From NCBI RefSeq assembly GCF_000826655.1, contig NZ_JXJO01000017.1, positions 434,001 to 498,000 of the forward strand: a stretch of DNA of 64,000 bases, in the 5' to 3' direction. This DNA is from Psychroserpens damuponensis. Its GTDB lineage: Bacteria; Bacteroidota; Bacteroidia; Flavobacteriales; Flavobacteriaceae. The notes under the pieces are model-generated. The model made no database searches. It saw nothing but the letters and a program-made list of their open reading frames with translations, and was not told the origin of the DNA. Numbering within the stretch: position 1 is the first letter of the stretch; each line of letters starts with the position of its first letter. The position numbers and the translations under genes are program-made. Shown here in pieces: positions 9,568 through 19,411 of the stretch.

Positions 9568-10158
9568 GTGTCAAAAATAAAGAACAAAAAAAGAGGTAAA
9601 TTAATTGTGTTTTCAGCACCTTCAGGATCTGGTAAAACGACTATTGTTAGACATTTATTAAAACAAAAAGAACTCAATTTAGAATTTTCAATTTCAGCTA
9701 CATCTAGAGAAAAGCGTGGTAACGAAGTGCATGGAAAAGATTATTACTTTTTAGACCTGAAGGATTTTAAAAACAGAATTAAAAACGACGAGTTTTTAGA
9801 GTGGGAAGAAGTGTATCGTGACAATTTCTACGGCACATTAAAAACCGAAATTGAACGAATTTGGGGCAAAGGCAAAAACGTTATTTTTGATATTGACGTC
9901 TCTGGAGGATTGAGAATTAAACGAAAATTCCCCGAAGAAACCATTGCTATTTTTGTAAAACCACCCGATCTTAATGAACTTATTATAAGATTAAAAGAAC
10001 GTGGAGAAGAAAGCGAAGACAAAATTAGCATGCGTGTTGCTAAAGCCCCTTCTGAATTGGCTACAGCTCCTCTTTTTGATGACATCGTTGTAAATAAAGA
10101 CCTAGATAAAGCACTAGAAAGCGCATACCACTTGGTTTCTAATTTTATCGAAGACTAA
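9568..10158 (+). CDS. gmk: Guanylate kinase
   Basis: The 196-residue enzyme phosphorylates GMP to GDP with ATP. The P-loop (FSAPSGSGKTTIVRHLL) lies near residues 15-31, and the GMP-binding block ISATSREKRGNEVHGKDYYF follows. The start is GTG, with no ATG in frame before the P-loop, and the family length is about 190-205. It is the middle gene of the operon, 3 bases before nadD. Confidence 0.97.
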   Translation: MSKIKNKKRGKLIVFSAPSGSGKTTIVRHLLKQKELNLEFSISATSREKRGNEVHGKDYYFLDLKDFKNRIKNDEFLEWEEVYRDNFYGTLKTEIERIWGKGKNVIFDIDVSGGLRIKRKFPEETIAIFVKPPDLNELIIRLKERGEESEDKISMRVAKAPSELATAPLFDDIVVNKDLDKALESAYHLVSNFIED

Positions 10159-10161
10159 ACC

Positions 10162-10740
10162 ATGAAGATTGGCTTGTATTTTGGGACGTTTAATCCAATT
10201 CATATTGGACATTTAACAATTGCAAATCATCTTGCAGAGCATAGTGATTTAGATAAAATTTGGTTTGTTGTAACACCTCACAGTCCTTTTAAAAAGAAAA
10301 GTACGTTATTAGATAATCGACAGCGTTACGAAATGGTTTACAGAGCAACTAAAGAGTACAAAAAGCTAGAACCAAGTGATATTGAATTTAATTTGCCGCA
10401 ACCAAACTACACTATAAATACATTAACTTACCTTCAAGAAAAGTATCCTCATCATGAGTTCGCTTTAATTATGGGAGAGGATAATTTAAAAAGCTTTCAT
10501 AAATGGAAAAACTATGAGCTCATCTTAAATCATCATGATATATATGTGTATCCTAGAATTTCCGAAGGAAAAATAGAGACTCAATTTGATAATCACAATA
10601 AGATTCATAAAATAAATGCTCCAATTATGGAACTGTCTTCTACCTTTTTACGTAAATCTATTAAAGACGGTAAAAACGTGAGACCAATGTTGCCAGAAAA
10701 CGTTTGGGAATATTTAGACGAAATGAATTTTTACAGGTAA
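10162..10740 (+). CDS. nadD: Nicotinate-nucleotide adenylyltransferase
   Basis: The 192-residue enzyme makes deamido-NAD from nicotinate mononucleotide and ATP. It shows the nucleotidyltransferase GTFNPIHIGHL motif (residues 8-18), the GEDNLKSFHKWKNY block and the C-terminal ELSSTFLRKSIKDGK (ISSTxIR-type) motif. It is the last gene of the yicC-gmk-nadD operon. Confidence 0.96.
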   Translation: MKIGLYFGTFNPIHIGHLTIANHLAEHSDLDKIWFVVTPHSPFKKKSTLLDNRQRYEMVYRATKEYKKLEPSDIEFNLPQPNYTINTLTYLQEKYPHHEFALIMGEDNLKSFHKWKNYELILNHHDIYVYPRISEGKIETQFDNHNKIHKINAPIMELSSTFLRKSIKDGKNVRPMLPENVWEYLDEMNFYR

Positions 10741-10768
10741 AATGCAATATATTTTCAATACTTGCATT
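10741..10768 (+). other. Weak hairpin after nadD
   Basis: AATGCAA and TTGCATT pair across a 14-base loop directly after the nadD stop, followed by a T-rich run. It may end the operon, but the stem is only 7 AT-rich pairs. Confidence 0.35.
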
Positions 10769-10865
10769 GCTTTAATTTTTTGTTAAAATTCAGAATTATT
10801 GTTCAAAATTATTTTAGCCATTTAAAAAAAAACTTTACTTTTATTATCTAATTTTTTAATTATAA

Positions 10866-11204
10866 ATGAGTACAACACTGATCATAGGATTTTCTCTCGT
10901 TTCGCTCTTATTATATAAGTTGTTCGAATGTGTTAAGCGCAACAATCTCACCAAATTAGATAAAATTAAATTTTCAGTTTCATCATTATTAATTGCGGCT
11001 TACATTTCTACAGGCTACTTTTTAAATTACCCAGACTCTTTATATTGGTTTATCTTTTTAGCAGTAATTATATTGTCATTTAGTTTATCTTCAAAATTAG
11101 TTAGGGAAGAATTTAAACGCTATTTAGCATTAAGTAATAAAGATAAAGTAATAAACGCCATATACTATACTTTAGCTCTTGTTAGCATTTCAATAATTTT
11201 TTAA
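10866..11204 (+). CDS. Small four-helix membrane protein, unknown
   Basis: I do not recognise this 112-residue protein. It has about four hydrophobic segments (STTLIIGFSLVSLLLYKLF, KFSVSSLLIAAYISTGYFL, YWFIFLAVIILSF, a C-terminal YYTLALVSISIIF) separated by short Lys-rich loops, so it is an integral membrane protein. There is no signal peptidase site. The stop overlaps the converging yraN gene by 4 bases. Codon use resembles its neighbours, so it is probably a real lineage-specific gene. Confidence 0.65.
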   Translation: MSTTLIIGFSLVSLLLYKLFECVKRNNLTKLDKIKFSVSSLLIAAYISTGYFLNYPDSLYWFIFLAVIILSFSLSSKLVREEFKRYLALSNKDKVINAIYYTLALVSISIIF

Positions 11205-11560
11205 AAATGATAAAAAGCATCTTCTAAATGCTCTAAACTCATTCCTTTTTTATTCAACACAATTGCGATAATATCAAAACGCACATCAACATCTAATTGA
11301 TTATCATTTATAAAAAAATCAACAGCTTTAATGATGCGTTGCATTTGTTTGGGTTTTAAAAATTGTTGAGGGTCACCAAAATCTTTACTAGTTCTTGTTT
11401 TTACCTCTATTACAGCTAAAACATCGTCTTTTTTAGCAATAATATCTACCTCTGCTTTTTGATACACATAATTTTTAGCAATAATTTCATAGCCTTTATT
11501 AAGTAGGAAATCTGCAGCTATTTCCTCTCCTTTTTTACCTAAGTCGTTATGATTTGCCAT
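11201..11560 (-). CDS. yraN: YraN/UPF0102-family putative endonuclease
   Basis: The 119-residue protein matches the family length and shows GKKGEEIAADFLLNKGYEI at the start, then KAEVDIIAKKDDVLAVIEVKTR. This is the D-(x)n-ExK active-site arrangement of restriction-endonuclease-like and Holliday-junction-resolvase-like folds. Function is not firmly established. It is probably the last gene of a leftward run from the LD-carboxypeptidase. Confidence 0.92.
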   Translation of the reverse strand: MANHNDLGKKGEEIAADFLLNKGYEIIAKNYVYQKAEVDIIAKKDDVLAVIEVKTRTSKDFGDPQQFLKPKQMQRIIKAVDFFINDNQLDVDVRFDIIAIVLNKKGMSLEHLEDAFYHF

Positions 11561-11628
11561 ACATATATAGTCTATTTTGGTCTTTAATGCTTAACCTCAA
11601 AAATTACAAACCCTTCATTAATCATCAA

Positions 11629-12393
11629 TTACTTTACGATGTAATTTTTATCAATATAGTCAATTGCTTGGTCTTGACTTAAAACCGCAAACTTTTTATA
11701 ACGATGATGCACATCTACAATTTCATCTAAAGCCTTTTCTACTAAAGCTGTATTCTCCCAACTATTAAGATGTGTTATGACAGTTTTTAAGCATCCATTT
11801 TTATAAGCAATTTGACCAAGCACATGAATTAAAGTATCTGTAACACGCTTGTATTTATCATGCTCTAATGTTTTTAAAAGTGGTAGAACATCTTGAGGAT
11901 GTGTACGACCTCTTAGCTCAATGCCATGGCAAATCTCACGCCTCACCTCTTTATCTGGATGATTAAGATAAGTACGACACCAAGCCAAAACAGGAACAGG
12001 ATTTTTCTCTCCCATTTTTTTGATAGAACCAATCACAGCATTTCTAACGCGATGATGGTCATCAAACAAACCTGTATCCATAAAAGATTGAATTTTATCA
12101 AAATGAAACTTCCCAATCTCGCCAGCTGCATTAACAACAGTTTGACGCACTAACTCATCGTGAGATTGCATTAATTGTTTTAATACTGAAAAAATCCTGA
12201 CTTGAAACTCTGGCTGTGAATAGAATATCTTGCCAATAGCTAGATAAGCTGTTTTTCTAATATACGTGTCTTCATCTGAAAAGTAGGTATAAATTTTTGT
12301 GATATTATGTTGAGATATATCGTTAAAAACCGTTTGGTTGATTTGCTGAACTAGTTGTTCTCGTTCTGGTTTTGATAGATCGTAGAAAGCCAT
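11629..12393 (-). CDS. HEAT-repeat protein
   Basis: The 254-residue protein is made of helical HEAT-like repeats (for example YIRKTAYLAIGKIF, LVRQTVVNAAGEIGKF, RVRNAVIGSIKKMGE, EVRREICHGIELRG). It has no signal peptide or membrane segment, so it is a cytosolic scaffold for protein-protein contacts. The partner is unknown. It starts 6 bases after the LD-carboxypeptidase stop and precedes yraN, indicating cotranscription. Confidence 0.85.
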   Translation of the reverse strand: MAFYDLSKPEREQLVQQINQTVFNDISQHNITKIYTYFSDEDTYIRKTAYLAIGKIFYSQPEFQVRIFSVLKQLMQSHDELVRQTVVNAAGEIGKFHFDKIQSFMDTGLFDDHHRVRNAVIGSIKKMGEKNPVPVLAWCRTYLNHPDKEVRREICHGIELRGRTHPQDVLPLLKTLEHDKYKRVTDTLIHVLGQIAYKNGCLKTVITHLNSWENTALVEKALDEIVDVHHRYKKFAVLSQDQAIDYIDKNYIVK

Positions 12394-12399
12394 TTATAG

Positions 12400-13410
12400 T
12401 TATTCAAAAACAACAGTAGATGCATCCTTACTAACGTTCATATTAACGTTACGTCCAAAGATCATAGCACGATTATCCTTCTCATGACCTGCAGGCATAC
12501 CAAAGGCAATTGGAAAATCATAATCTGCTAATGCATCTAAAATTAATTGCTCAATAGAAGTTCCCCAAAGTGTGGTGTTTTTACGCATTTTACTCATACC
12601 ACCAACCAAAACACCTGCACAGTTATCAAAATAACCTGCACGTTTCATACTTTGAAGCATACGGTCAATATGATATTTGTATTCTCCAATTTCTTCTATA
12701 AATACAATCTTACCAGTTGTATCTATACTTTCTTTAGAGCCTAACATGGTATGGAGTATGGTAAGGTTTCCGCCAACTAAAGGACCATGCGCCTCTCCTA
12801 CTCTATTGTAGGTAGATCCTTTAAGCGTATAATTTACGGGTTGCCCAAAAATTGTAGATTTAAAAGTTGCTACAGTTTCTTTTATATCTGTTATATCTTT
12901 TGGTAAGCTTACACACATCAAAGCATGCATACTTTGAAATCCTGCATTATGAAATTGATTGTGCAATGCAGTAATATCACTATACCCAATTAACCATTTA
13001 GGATGTTTCTTAAACGTTGTATAATCTAATTTATCTAAAATTCTAACCGTACCATAACCACCTCTTGCACACCAAATCGCACTAATAGTGGGATCATCCA
13101 TAGCATTTTGAAAATCTTCACAACGTTCAGCATCTGTTCCTGCAAAATGATTGTCTTTACTAAACACATGTTTACCAACAACAGCATGTAATCCCCAACT
13201 TTCTATTAATGCAACAGCTTGAGCTACTTCATCATTTCGGTTTTTTAATATTCCTGAAGGCGCTACAATAGCAACAGTATCGCCAGCTTTTAAAAATGGT
13301 GGTTGTATCAAAGCAGTTTGTTTTTTTTGGACAGATTTATCTTGAGCGCTTACATTTCCGAAGAAAAACAACACGCATATCAAGATTAAAAGAGTATGGA
13401 TTTTAGACAT
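12400..13410 (-). CDS. LD-carboxypeptidase (S66 family), secreted
   Basis: The 336-residue protein starts with a signal peptide (SKIHTLLILICVLFFFGNVSA), so unlike cytosolic LdcA of E. coli it is exported. S66 peptidases remove the terminal D-Ala from tetrapeptides during murein recycling. The nucleophile serine lies in the GYSDITALHNQF block, the glutamate in VFIEEIGEYKYHIDRML and the histidine in MPAGHEKDNRA, so the Ser-Glu-His triad is complete. An in-frame GTG exists at 13425, but the ATG at 13410 leaves a proper signal peptide. Confidence 0.9.
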   Translation of the reverse strand: MSKIHTLLILICVLFFFGNVSAQDKSVQKKQTALIQPPFLKAGDTVAIVAPSGILKNRNDEVAQAVALIESWGLHAVVGKHVFSKDNHFAGTDAERCEDFQNAMDDPTISAIWCARGGYGTVRILDKLDYTTFKKHPKWLIGYSDITALHNQFHNAGFQSMHALMCVSLPKDITDIKETVATFKSTIFGQPVNYTLKGSTYNRVGEAHGPLVGGNLTILHTMLGSKESIDTTGKIVFIEEIGEYKYHIDRMLQSMKRAGYFDNCAGVLVGGMSKMRKNTTLWGTSIEQLILDALADYDFPIAFGMPAGHEKDNRAMIFGRNVNMNVSKDASTVVFE

Positions 13411-13630
13411 AATGTAAATGTACACGATATTGATAAATATAAAAAGTGATAATTAATACGTTTTATGTTCATCTAAGCCTTGCCACTTTTAATTATAACA
13501 CAAACCTGTACAAAAAAACACTAACATAAAATGATAGTACTTTTTCATCGCTTTTTCACCAAATCTAGTAAAAAAACAGAACCAATTATCATTTGGAGAG
13601 TTAAGAGTTAACTAATAAAAACTTAATGAT

Positions 13631-13638
13631 TATTTTTG
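13631..13638 (+). promoter_or_regulatory. -7 promoter box of metG
   Basis: TATTTTTG matches TAnnTTTG, 20 bases before the metG ATG at 13659. It lies inside a possible longer reading frame, which argues for the downstream ATG. Confidence 0.55.
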
Positions 13639-13658
13639 CACTCAAATTGAAACACTTT

Positions 13659-15761
13659 ATGTCTACACATCCTAAACGATATACAATTACAGCTGCATTA
13701 CCATATACTAACGGTCCAATCCATATTGGCCACTTAGCTGGTGTGTATGTGCCTGCAGATATTTATGCACGCTACAAAAGATTAACTGGCAACGATGTGG
13801 CTTTCATTTGCGGAAGCGATGAACACGGAGTTCCAATCACTATCAAAGCTAAAAAAGAAGGTGTAACACCTCAAGATATCGTTGATAAATATCATGCGAT
13901 TATAAAAAAATCGTTTGTAGACTTTGGGATTACATTTGATAATTACTCACGTACCTCAGCAAAAATTCATCATGATACTGCTCAAGAATTTTTTAAAACC
14001 CTTAATGATAAAGGTGAATTTATAGAAGAAACTACAGAGCAATTGTATGACGAAGAAGCGAATCAATTTTTAGCAGATCGTTTTGTAACAGGAACGTGCC
14101 CAAAATGCGGAAACGAAGAGGCTTATGGTGACCAATGCGAAAGTTGTGGTTCTAGTTTAAATGCCACAGATTTAATTAATCCAAAATCGGCTATTACTGG
14201 CAATGTACCTACGTTAAAAGAAACAAAACACTGGTTTTTACCTTTAGATAAACACGAAGATTTTTTAAAAGAATGGATTTTAAAAGGTCATAAAAAAGAT
14301 TGGAAACCTAACGTTTACGGACAAGTAAAATCATGGATTGATGATGGTTTACGACCAAGAGCCGTGACTCGTGATCTCGATTGGGGAATCCCAGTTCCTG
14401 CTCCAGGAGGCGAAGGCAAAGTGCTTTACGTTTGGTTTGATGCTCCAATTGGTTATATCTCTGCAACTAAAGAATGGGCTGCACAAGAAGGTAAAGATTG
14501 GGAACCTTATTGGAAAGACCAAGACACCAAACTCGTTCACTTTATTGGTAAAGATAACATTGTGTTTCACTGTATTATTTTCCCATCAATGTTAAAAGCC
14601 GAAGGCTCATATATTTTGCCAGATAACGTACCTGCTAATGAGTTTCTAAACTTAGAAGGCAACAAATTATCGACCTCTAAAAATTGGGCTGTGTGGTTAC
14701 CAGATTATTTAGAGGATTTCCCAAATCAGCAAGATGTGTTGCGTTATGCGTTAACTGCAAATGCACCTGAATCTAAGGATAACGATTTTACTTGGAAAGA
14801 TTTCCAGGCAAGAAATAATAATGAGTTGGTAGCTATCTTCGGAAATTTTATAAACCGAGTAGTAGTCCTTACCAACAAATATTACGAAGGCGTCGTGCCT
14901 AAAGCTTCAGAGTTCTCAGACATTGACAATGAGGTTTTGGCTGCCATCAAAGCCTATCCTGCAGTAATTGAAAGTTCAATAGAACGTTATCGTTTTAGAG
15001 AAGCAAGTCAAGAATTAATGAATTTGGCACGTTTAGGTAATAAATACCTAGCAGATGAAGAACCTTGGAAACTCATTAAAACAGACGAAGTTCGTACAAA
15101 AACAATCATGTTTGTAGCACTTCAAATTGCGAGTGCATTAGCAACGTTGAGTGAACCCTTTTTACCGTTTACTTCTATTAAACTAAAAAAGATTCTTCGC
15201 ATTGCTCTAAATAACAATGTCATTTCAACAGAAGGAGGTACTACTAACGAGGAATCTCAAAAATGGAGCGACATTTCAACCAAAGACATCTTAATCTCAT
15301 CAGGACATCAAATTGGTAAAGGCGAATTATTATTCTCTAAAATTGAAGATAAAACCATAGACGCACAATTAGAAAAACTAGAAGCCAGTAAAAAAGCAAA
15401 TGAAGCTGCAAATAAAGTTATTGAGCCTCAAAAAGACCTCATCACTTTTGAAGACTTCACGAAACTAGATATGAGAGTTGGTACAATTCTCGAAGCAGAA
15501 AAAATGCCTAAAACCAAGAAGCTTTTAATTTTAAAAGTTGACACAGGTATTGATACAAGAACCATTGTATCTGGTATCGCTGAAAGCTTTTCTCCAGAAG
15601 AAGTGGTTGGCAAACAAGTCACCGTTTTAGTCAATTTAGCACCAAGAAAATTAAGAGGTGTAGACAGTGAAGGCATGATTTTAATGACCGAAACTCCTGA
15701 GGGTAAATTGGTGTTTGTAAATCCTGATACTGCTGTTAAAAATGGATTACAGATAAGTTAA
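13659..15761 (+). CDS. metG: Methionyl-tRNA synthetase
   Basis: The 700-residue enzyme charges tRNA-Met. HIGH-type motif: [13 protein letters not shown] near residue 20. KMSKS-type motif: KLSTS in [16 protein letters not shown] four-cysteine zinc knuckle is present ([18 protein letters not shown]). The C-terminus carries an EMAP-II/Trbp111-like tRNA-binding domain ([19 protein letters not shown] to the end), which also serves dimerisation. The start is the ATG at 13659 ([19 protein letters not shown]); a frame opening at 13626 would add 11 unsupported residues and run over the promoter box. Confidence 0.97.
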   Translation: MSTHPKRYTITAALPYTNGPIHIGHLAGVYVPADIYARYKRLTGNDVAFICGSDEHGVPITIKAKKEGVTPQDIVDKYHAIIKKSFVDFGITFDNYSRTSAKIHHDTAQEFFKTLNDKGEFIEETTEQLYDEEANQFLADRFVTGTCPKCGNEEAYGDQCESCGSSLNATDLINPKSAITGNVPTLKETKHWFLPLDKHEDFLKEWILKGHKKDWKPNVYGQVKSWIDDGLRPRAVTRDLDWGIPVPAPGGEGKVLYVWFDAPIGYISATKEWAAQEGKDWEPYWKDQDTKLVHFIGKDNIVFHCIIFPSMLKAEGSYILPDNVPANEFLNLEGNKLSTSKNWAVWLPDYLEDFPNQQDVLRYALTANAPESKDNDFTWKDFQARNNNELVAIFGNFINRVVVLTNKYYEGVVPKASEFSDIDNEVLAAIKAYPAVIESSIERYRFREASQELMNLARLGNKYLADEEPWKLIKTDEVRTKTIMFVALQIASALATLSEPFLPFTSIKLKKILRIALNNNVISTEGGTTNEESQKWSDISTKDILISSGHQIGKGELLFSKIEDKTIDAQLEKLEASKKANEAANKVIEPQKDLITFEDFTKLDMRVGTILEAEKMPKTKKLLILKVDTGIDTRTIVSGIAESFSPEEVVGKQVTVLVNLAPRKLRGVDSEGMILMTETPEGKLVFVNPDTAVKNGLQIS

Positions 15762-15884
15762 TTATTAAATACTGGGTATTAACAAAACATTAATACAACA
15801 CTTGTAAATGAAGCAATAATTAAATGAATTGCATCATTTAAGGCGCTGTAACATGATTACTTTAGTATAAACTAAAAACAAATC

Positions 15885-16358
15885 ATGAAACAACTTATAA
15901 CAATCTGTTTCGCAGTATGTTTACTATCCTGCGGAGCATCAAAAACAGTAAGAACTTCAAAAAAAGTTATCAAAGGTAATTGGACACTTAATAACATTAC
16001 CTACAGTAAATCGGGAGCGTATAATGTTACGCTTTTTAACGATGCTAGTAAAAACTGCTTTGAAGGGAGTGATTGGCAATTCATACCAAACAACAACACA
16101 GGAATTTACACTATCACAAAAAACAACTGCACTACAGGTGGACGCTATTTCAATTTTACAATTCAAGAAGTTAACGAAGACACTGGCTTATATGATTTTT
16201 TATTAAAACCTACCAATGCCAAAGGAAAATCAGAATCCAACGCTGGATTTCGCCTCAATTTGACGTCACTATCAGAGAACCAAATGCAATGGCAACAAAC
16301 CATAAATGCAGATGGAGTACCATTTATTATTAACATGAACTTTACCAAAACTCAGTAA
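15885..16358 (+). CDS. Lipocalin-like lipoprotein
   Basis: The 157-residue protein starts with a lipobox signal (KQLITICFAVCLLSCGAS). The mature part begins KKVIKGNWTLNNITY, the GxW strand of lipocalin-like domains common in Bacteroidota lipoproteins, and continues with short beta strands. The ligand is unknown. It is followed after 2 bases by the OmpA-like lipoprotein gene, so both are probably cotranscribed and sit in the envelope. Confidence 0.8.
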   Translation: MKQLITICFAVCLLSCGASKTVRTSKKVIKGNWTLNNITYSKSGAYNVTLFNDASKNCFEGSDWQFIPNNNTGIYTITKNNCTTGGRYFNFTIQEVNEDTGLYDFLLKPTNAKGKSESNAGFRLNLTSLSENQMQWQQTINADGVPFIINMNFTKTQ

Positions 16359-16360
16359 TT

Positions 16361-17068
16361 ATGAAAACACATATAAATAGAATAGCGATCATTAGTTTTA
16401 CAATCCTCTTAACCATAAGTATGACAAGTTGTAAAGCTGTAAAAAATGCTAACAACAAACAAAAAGGAGGTGTTATAGGTGCAACGAGTGGCGCAATTTT
16501 AGGCGCTATCATAGGAAATAATCTTGGCAAAGGTGGTAATGGCGAATTAGGAGCTGTTATTGGAGGCGTTATTGGTGGAGGAGCTGGTGTACTCATTGGA
16601 GATAAAATGGATAAACAAGCACAACAAATTGAAGAAGAAATACCAGGAGCAGTTGTAGAGCGCGTTGACGATGGTATAGTTGTCACCTTTGATGAAAACA
16701 GTGGTGTGTATTTCGATACAAATAAATCAAATATTAATGCCATGTCTCAAGAGACATTAAACAAATTAGCTGGAATTTTTTCTGAATATCCAGACACTAA
16801 TATTTTAGTAGTAGGTCATACTGATAGCGTTGGAGCCGAAGACTACAATATGACGTTATCTAAAAATAGAGCAAACTCTGTCACAAACTACCTCATGAAC
16901 AAAGGGTTATCTAGCGGTAGATTTACCACAAATTGGTTTGGAGAATCTCAACCAATGCACGATAATAATACCGAAGCTGGTAGAGCAAAAAACAGAAGAG
17001 TCAATGTTGCTATTTTACCAAATCAAACCATGATTAATGAAGCACAACAGCGAGCAGGAGAAAACTAA
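16361..17068 (+). CDS. OmpA-family lipoprotein with glycine-zipper domain
   Basis: The 235-residue protein has a lipoprotein signal ending LLTISMTSC, a glycine-zipper segment (GGVIGATSGAILGAIIGNNLG and GAVIGGVIGGGAGVLIGDKM, residues about 36-85), then an OmpA-C domain (residues about 105-230). The peptidoglycan-binding signature is VVGHTDSVGAEDYNMTLSKNRANSV...RAKNRRVNV. This matches the YiaD-type layout, which links the outer membrane to murein. It is the last gene of a two-gene unit that ends in a strong terminator. Confidence 0.92.
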   Translation: MKTHINRIAIISFTILLTISMTSCKAVKNANNKQKGGVIGATSGAILGAIIGNNLGKGGNGELGAVIGGVIGGGAGVLIGDKMDKQAQQIEEEIPGAVVERVDDGIVVTFDENSGVYFDTNKSNINAMSQETLNKLAGIFSEYPDTNILVVGHTDSVGAEDYNMTLSKNRANSVTNYLMNKGLSSGRFTTNWFGESQPMHDNNTEAGRAKNRRVNVAILPNQTMINEAQQRAGEN

Positions 17069-17117
17069 AATTTTAAAGAAATCTCTCGGCAATTAGCGTT
17101 GAGATAAATATCTTACA

Positions 17118-17153
17118 GACCTCATACAGATAAATTGTATGAGGTCTTTTTTT
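17118..17153 (+). terminator. Terminator abutting the tex start codon
   Basis: GACCTCATACA, loop GATAAAT, TGTATGAGGTC gives an 11-bp perfect stem followed by seven Ts (17147-17153). The ATG of tex begins at the very next base, so this hairpin may also act as a leader element or attenuator for tex. Confidence 0.88.
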
Positions 17154-19271
17154 ATGATACACTATATACTTAAACACACTCAACTTTCTGAAAATAGTAT
17201 TAAAAACACAGTCAATTTATTAAACCAAGACTGTACTATTCCTTTTATTTCTAGATATCGAAAAGAAGCTACAGGAAATTTAGATGAGGTCCAAATTGGA
17301 AACATTGTAAAATATAAAGAGCTATTTGAAACCTTAGAAAAACGTAAAAAGGCCATCTTAAAAGCCTTAGAAGAACAAGGCGTTTTAACATCAGAATTAA
17401 AAGCTAAAGTTAATGCTTGTAAGGACAGTATAACTCTAGAAGATTTATATCTACCTTATAAAAAAAGCAGAAAAACTAAGGCCGAAACTGCTCGTAAAAA
17501 TGGTTTAGAACCGTTAGCCAAAATTATTATGGCTCAAAATAATAATGATCTAGATTCTACAGCACAACGTTATGTAAAAGGAACTATTTCTTCTACGGAA
17601 GACGCTCTAGAAGGTGCCAGACATATTATTGCTGAGTGGATCAATGAGCGTTCAGATATTAGAACCAACCTTAGAATTCAATTAGAACGGCATGCGATGA
17701 TTGCTACAAAGGTTGTGAAGTCTAAAATTTCCGAAGAAAATGCACAAAAATTTAGAGATTATTTTGATTGGGAAGAAGCATTAAGCCGAATTCCTTCACA
17801 TAGATTACTAGCCATTTTGAGGGCAGAAAATGAAGGGTTTATTCGTATAAAAATAAATATCGACAAAGCACGTGCTTTAGATTATATTGATCGTAAAGTT
17901 ATAAAAAGCGATAATACTTGTGCAGATCAAATTGAACTTGCTATTACAGATGCTTACAAACGTTTGCTTTACCCTTCATTAAGCAATGAAGCTCTACAGA
18001 AAGCAAAAGATAAGGCAGATGAAGCTGCAATCTCCATTTTTGCCAAAAATTTAAAACAACTCTTATTAGGTTCGCCTTTAGGTGAAAAACGTGTTTTAGC
18101 TATTGATCCAGGATTTAGATCGGGTTGTAAGGTGGTTTGTTTGGATGAAAAAGGCGATTTAAAACACAACGAAACTATATATCCGCATGCTCCAAAAAAT
18201 GACCAAATTGGAGCTATGAAAAAAATTAGTTTTTTAACCGAAGCACATAAAATTGAAGCTATAGCCATTGGCAATGGTACAGCTTCAAGAGAAACCGAAG
18301 CTTTAGTTAGAAAAATAAGATTTAATAAAGACGTACAGGTTTTTGTGGTGAGTGAGGCTGGAGCAAGTATTTACTCGGCATCAAAAATTGCTCGTGACGA
18401 ATTCCCTAATTATGATGTCACCGTTAGAGGATCGGTTTCTATCGGAAGACGTTTACAAGACCCTTTGGCTGAGCTCGTAAAAATTGATGCAAAATCTATT
18501 GGTGTTGGTCAATACCAACATGATGTAGACCAAAGTAAACTCAAGAAAGAATTAGATGTGGTTGTTGAAAACTGTGTAAACTCGGTTGGTGTTAATATTA
18601 ATACTGCGAGTCATAGTTTATTGAGTTATGTCTCTGGTATTGGACCAAAACTTGCTGAGAACATTGTAAACTATAGAAGTGAAAAAGGCGCATTCGCCTC
18701 AAGAAAAGACATCAAAAAAGTGCCAAGGTTAGGCGACAAAGCTTTTGAACAAGGTGCAGGTTTTTTGCGGATTAAGGATGGAAAAAATCCGTTAGATGAT
18801 TCTGCGGTGCATCCCGAAAGCTATACAATCATTAAACAAATGGCAAAAGACATGAGTGTATCCATTTCCGAATTAATAGGAAATACCACATTGCTGCAAC
18901 AAATAAATTTAAAAAATTACGTCAAAACATCGGTTGGATTACTCACCTTAGAAGACATTATTAAAGAACTAGAAAAACCTGGTTTAGACATTAGAGAGCA
19001 GGCTAAAGTGTTTACATTTAATCAAAATATTAAAACAATAAATGACTTAAGAAACGATCAATTATTACCAGGAATCGTTAATAATATAACCGCTTTTGGG
19101 TGTTTTGTTGATGTTGGAATTAAAGAAAGTGGTTTGATTCATGTGTCTAATTTATCAGATTCATTTGTAAAAGATGTTAATGAACATGTGCATTTACACC
19201 AACAAATTATTGTGAAGGTTTTAGATGTTGATGTGGCTAGAAAACGAATTCAGTTGAAATTACACAACTAA
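17154..19271 (+). CDS. tex: Tex-family RNA-binding transcription accessory protein
   Basis: The 705-residue protein has Tex architecture: an N-terminal helical domain (TIPFISRYRKEATGNLDEVQI), a YqgF-like RNase H fold (KRVLAIDPGFRSGCKVVCLDEKG, near residue 315), a helix-hairpin-helix region (SYVSGIGPKLAENIVNYRSEKGAF) and a C-terminal S1 domain (LLPGIVNNITAFGCFVDVGIKESGLIHVS). Tex binds RNA and affects transcription. A frame opens at 17139, but that start lies inside the upstream hairpin. The ATG at 17154 gives the family N-terminus MIHYILKHTQLSENSIKNT. No clear promoter lies between the hairpin and the start. Confidence 0.95.
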   Translation: MIHYILKHTQLSENSIKNTVNLLNQDCTIPFISRYRKEATGNLDEVQIGNIVKYKELFETLEKRKKAILKALEEQGVLTSELKAKVNACKDSITLEDLYLPYKKSRKTKAETARKNGLEPLAKIIMAQNNNDLDSTAQRYVKGTISSTEDALEGARHIIAEWINERSDIRTNLRIQLERHAMIATKVVKSKISEENAQKFRDYFDWEEALSRIPSHRLLAILRAENEGFIRIKINIDKARALDYIDRKVIKSDNTCADQIELAITDAYKRLLYPSLSNEALQKAKDKADEAAISIFAKNLKQLLLGSPLGEKRVLAIDPGFRSGCKVVCLDEKGDLKHNETIYPHAPKNDQIGAMKKISFLTEAHKIEAIAIGNGTASRETEALVRKIRFNKDVQVFVVSEAGASIYSASKIARDEFPNYDVTVRGSVSIGRRLQDPLAELVKIDAKSIGVGQYQHDVDQSKLKKELDVVVENCVNSVGVNINTASHSLLSYVSGIGPKLAENIVNYRSEKGAFASRKDIKKVPRLGDKAFEQGAGFLRIKDGKNPLDDSAVHPESYTIIKQMAKDMSVSISELIGNTTLLQQINLKNYVKTSVGLLTLEDIIKELEKPGLDIREQAKVFTFNQNIKTINDLRNDQLLPGIVNNITAFGCFVDVGIKESGLIHVSNLSDSFVKDVNEHVHLHQQIIVKVLDVDVARKRIQLKLHN

Positions 19272-19411
19272 TAAAGCGAATACATCGAGGCATGATTATT
19301 GATGCAATTAGCTGTAATTAAGTGCTTTATTTTAACTTTAAATTAATTCTTTTCATGTTATAAAATAGAACAATTTAAAGTAAATTTAGACTCGCTTCTA
19401 ACCAACTAATC

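Noticed and set aside
13949-14595. Overlapping open frames within metG (for example 14349-14570 reverse, 14371-14595 forward)
   Set aside because: They are shadows of the metG frame, with no start context and no recognisable protein features.
17139-17153. Upstream ATG for tex at 17139
   Set aside because: It lies within the hairpin of the upstream terminator, and the extra residues MRSFF are not family-like; the ATG at 17154 gives the Tex N-terminus.
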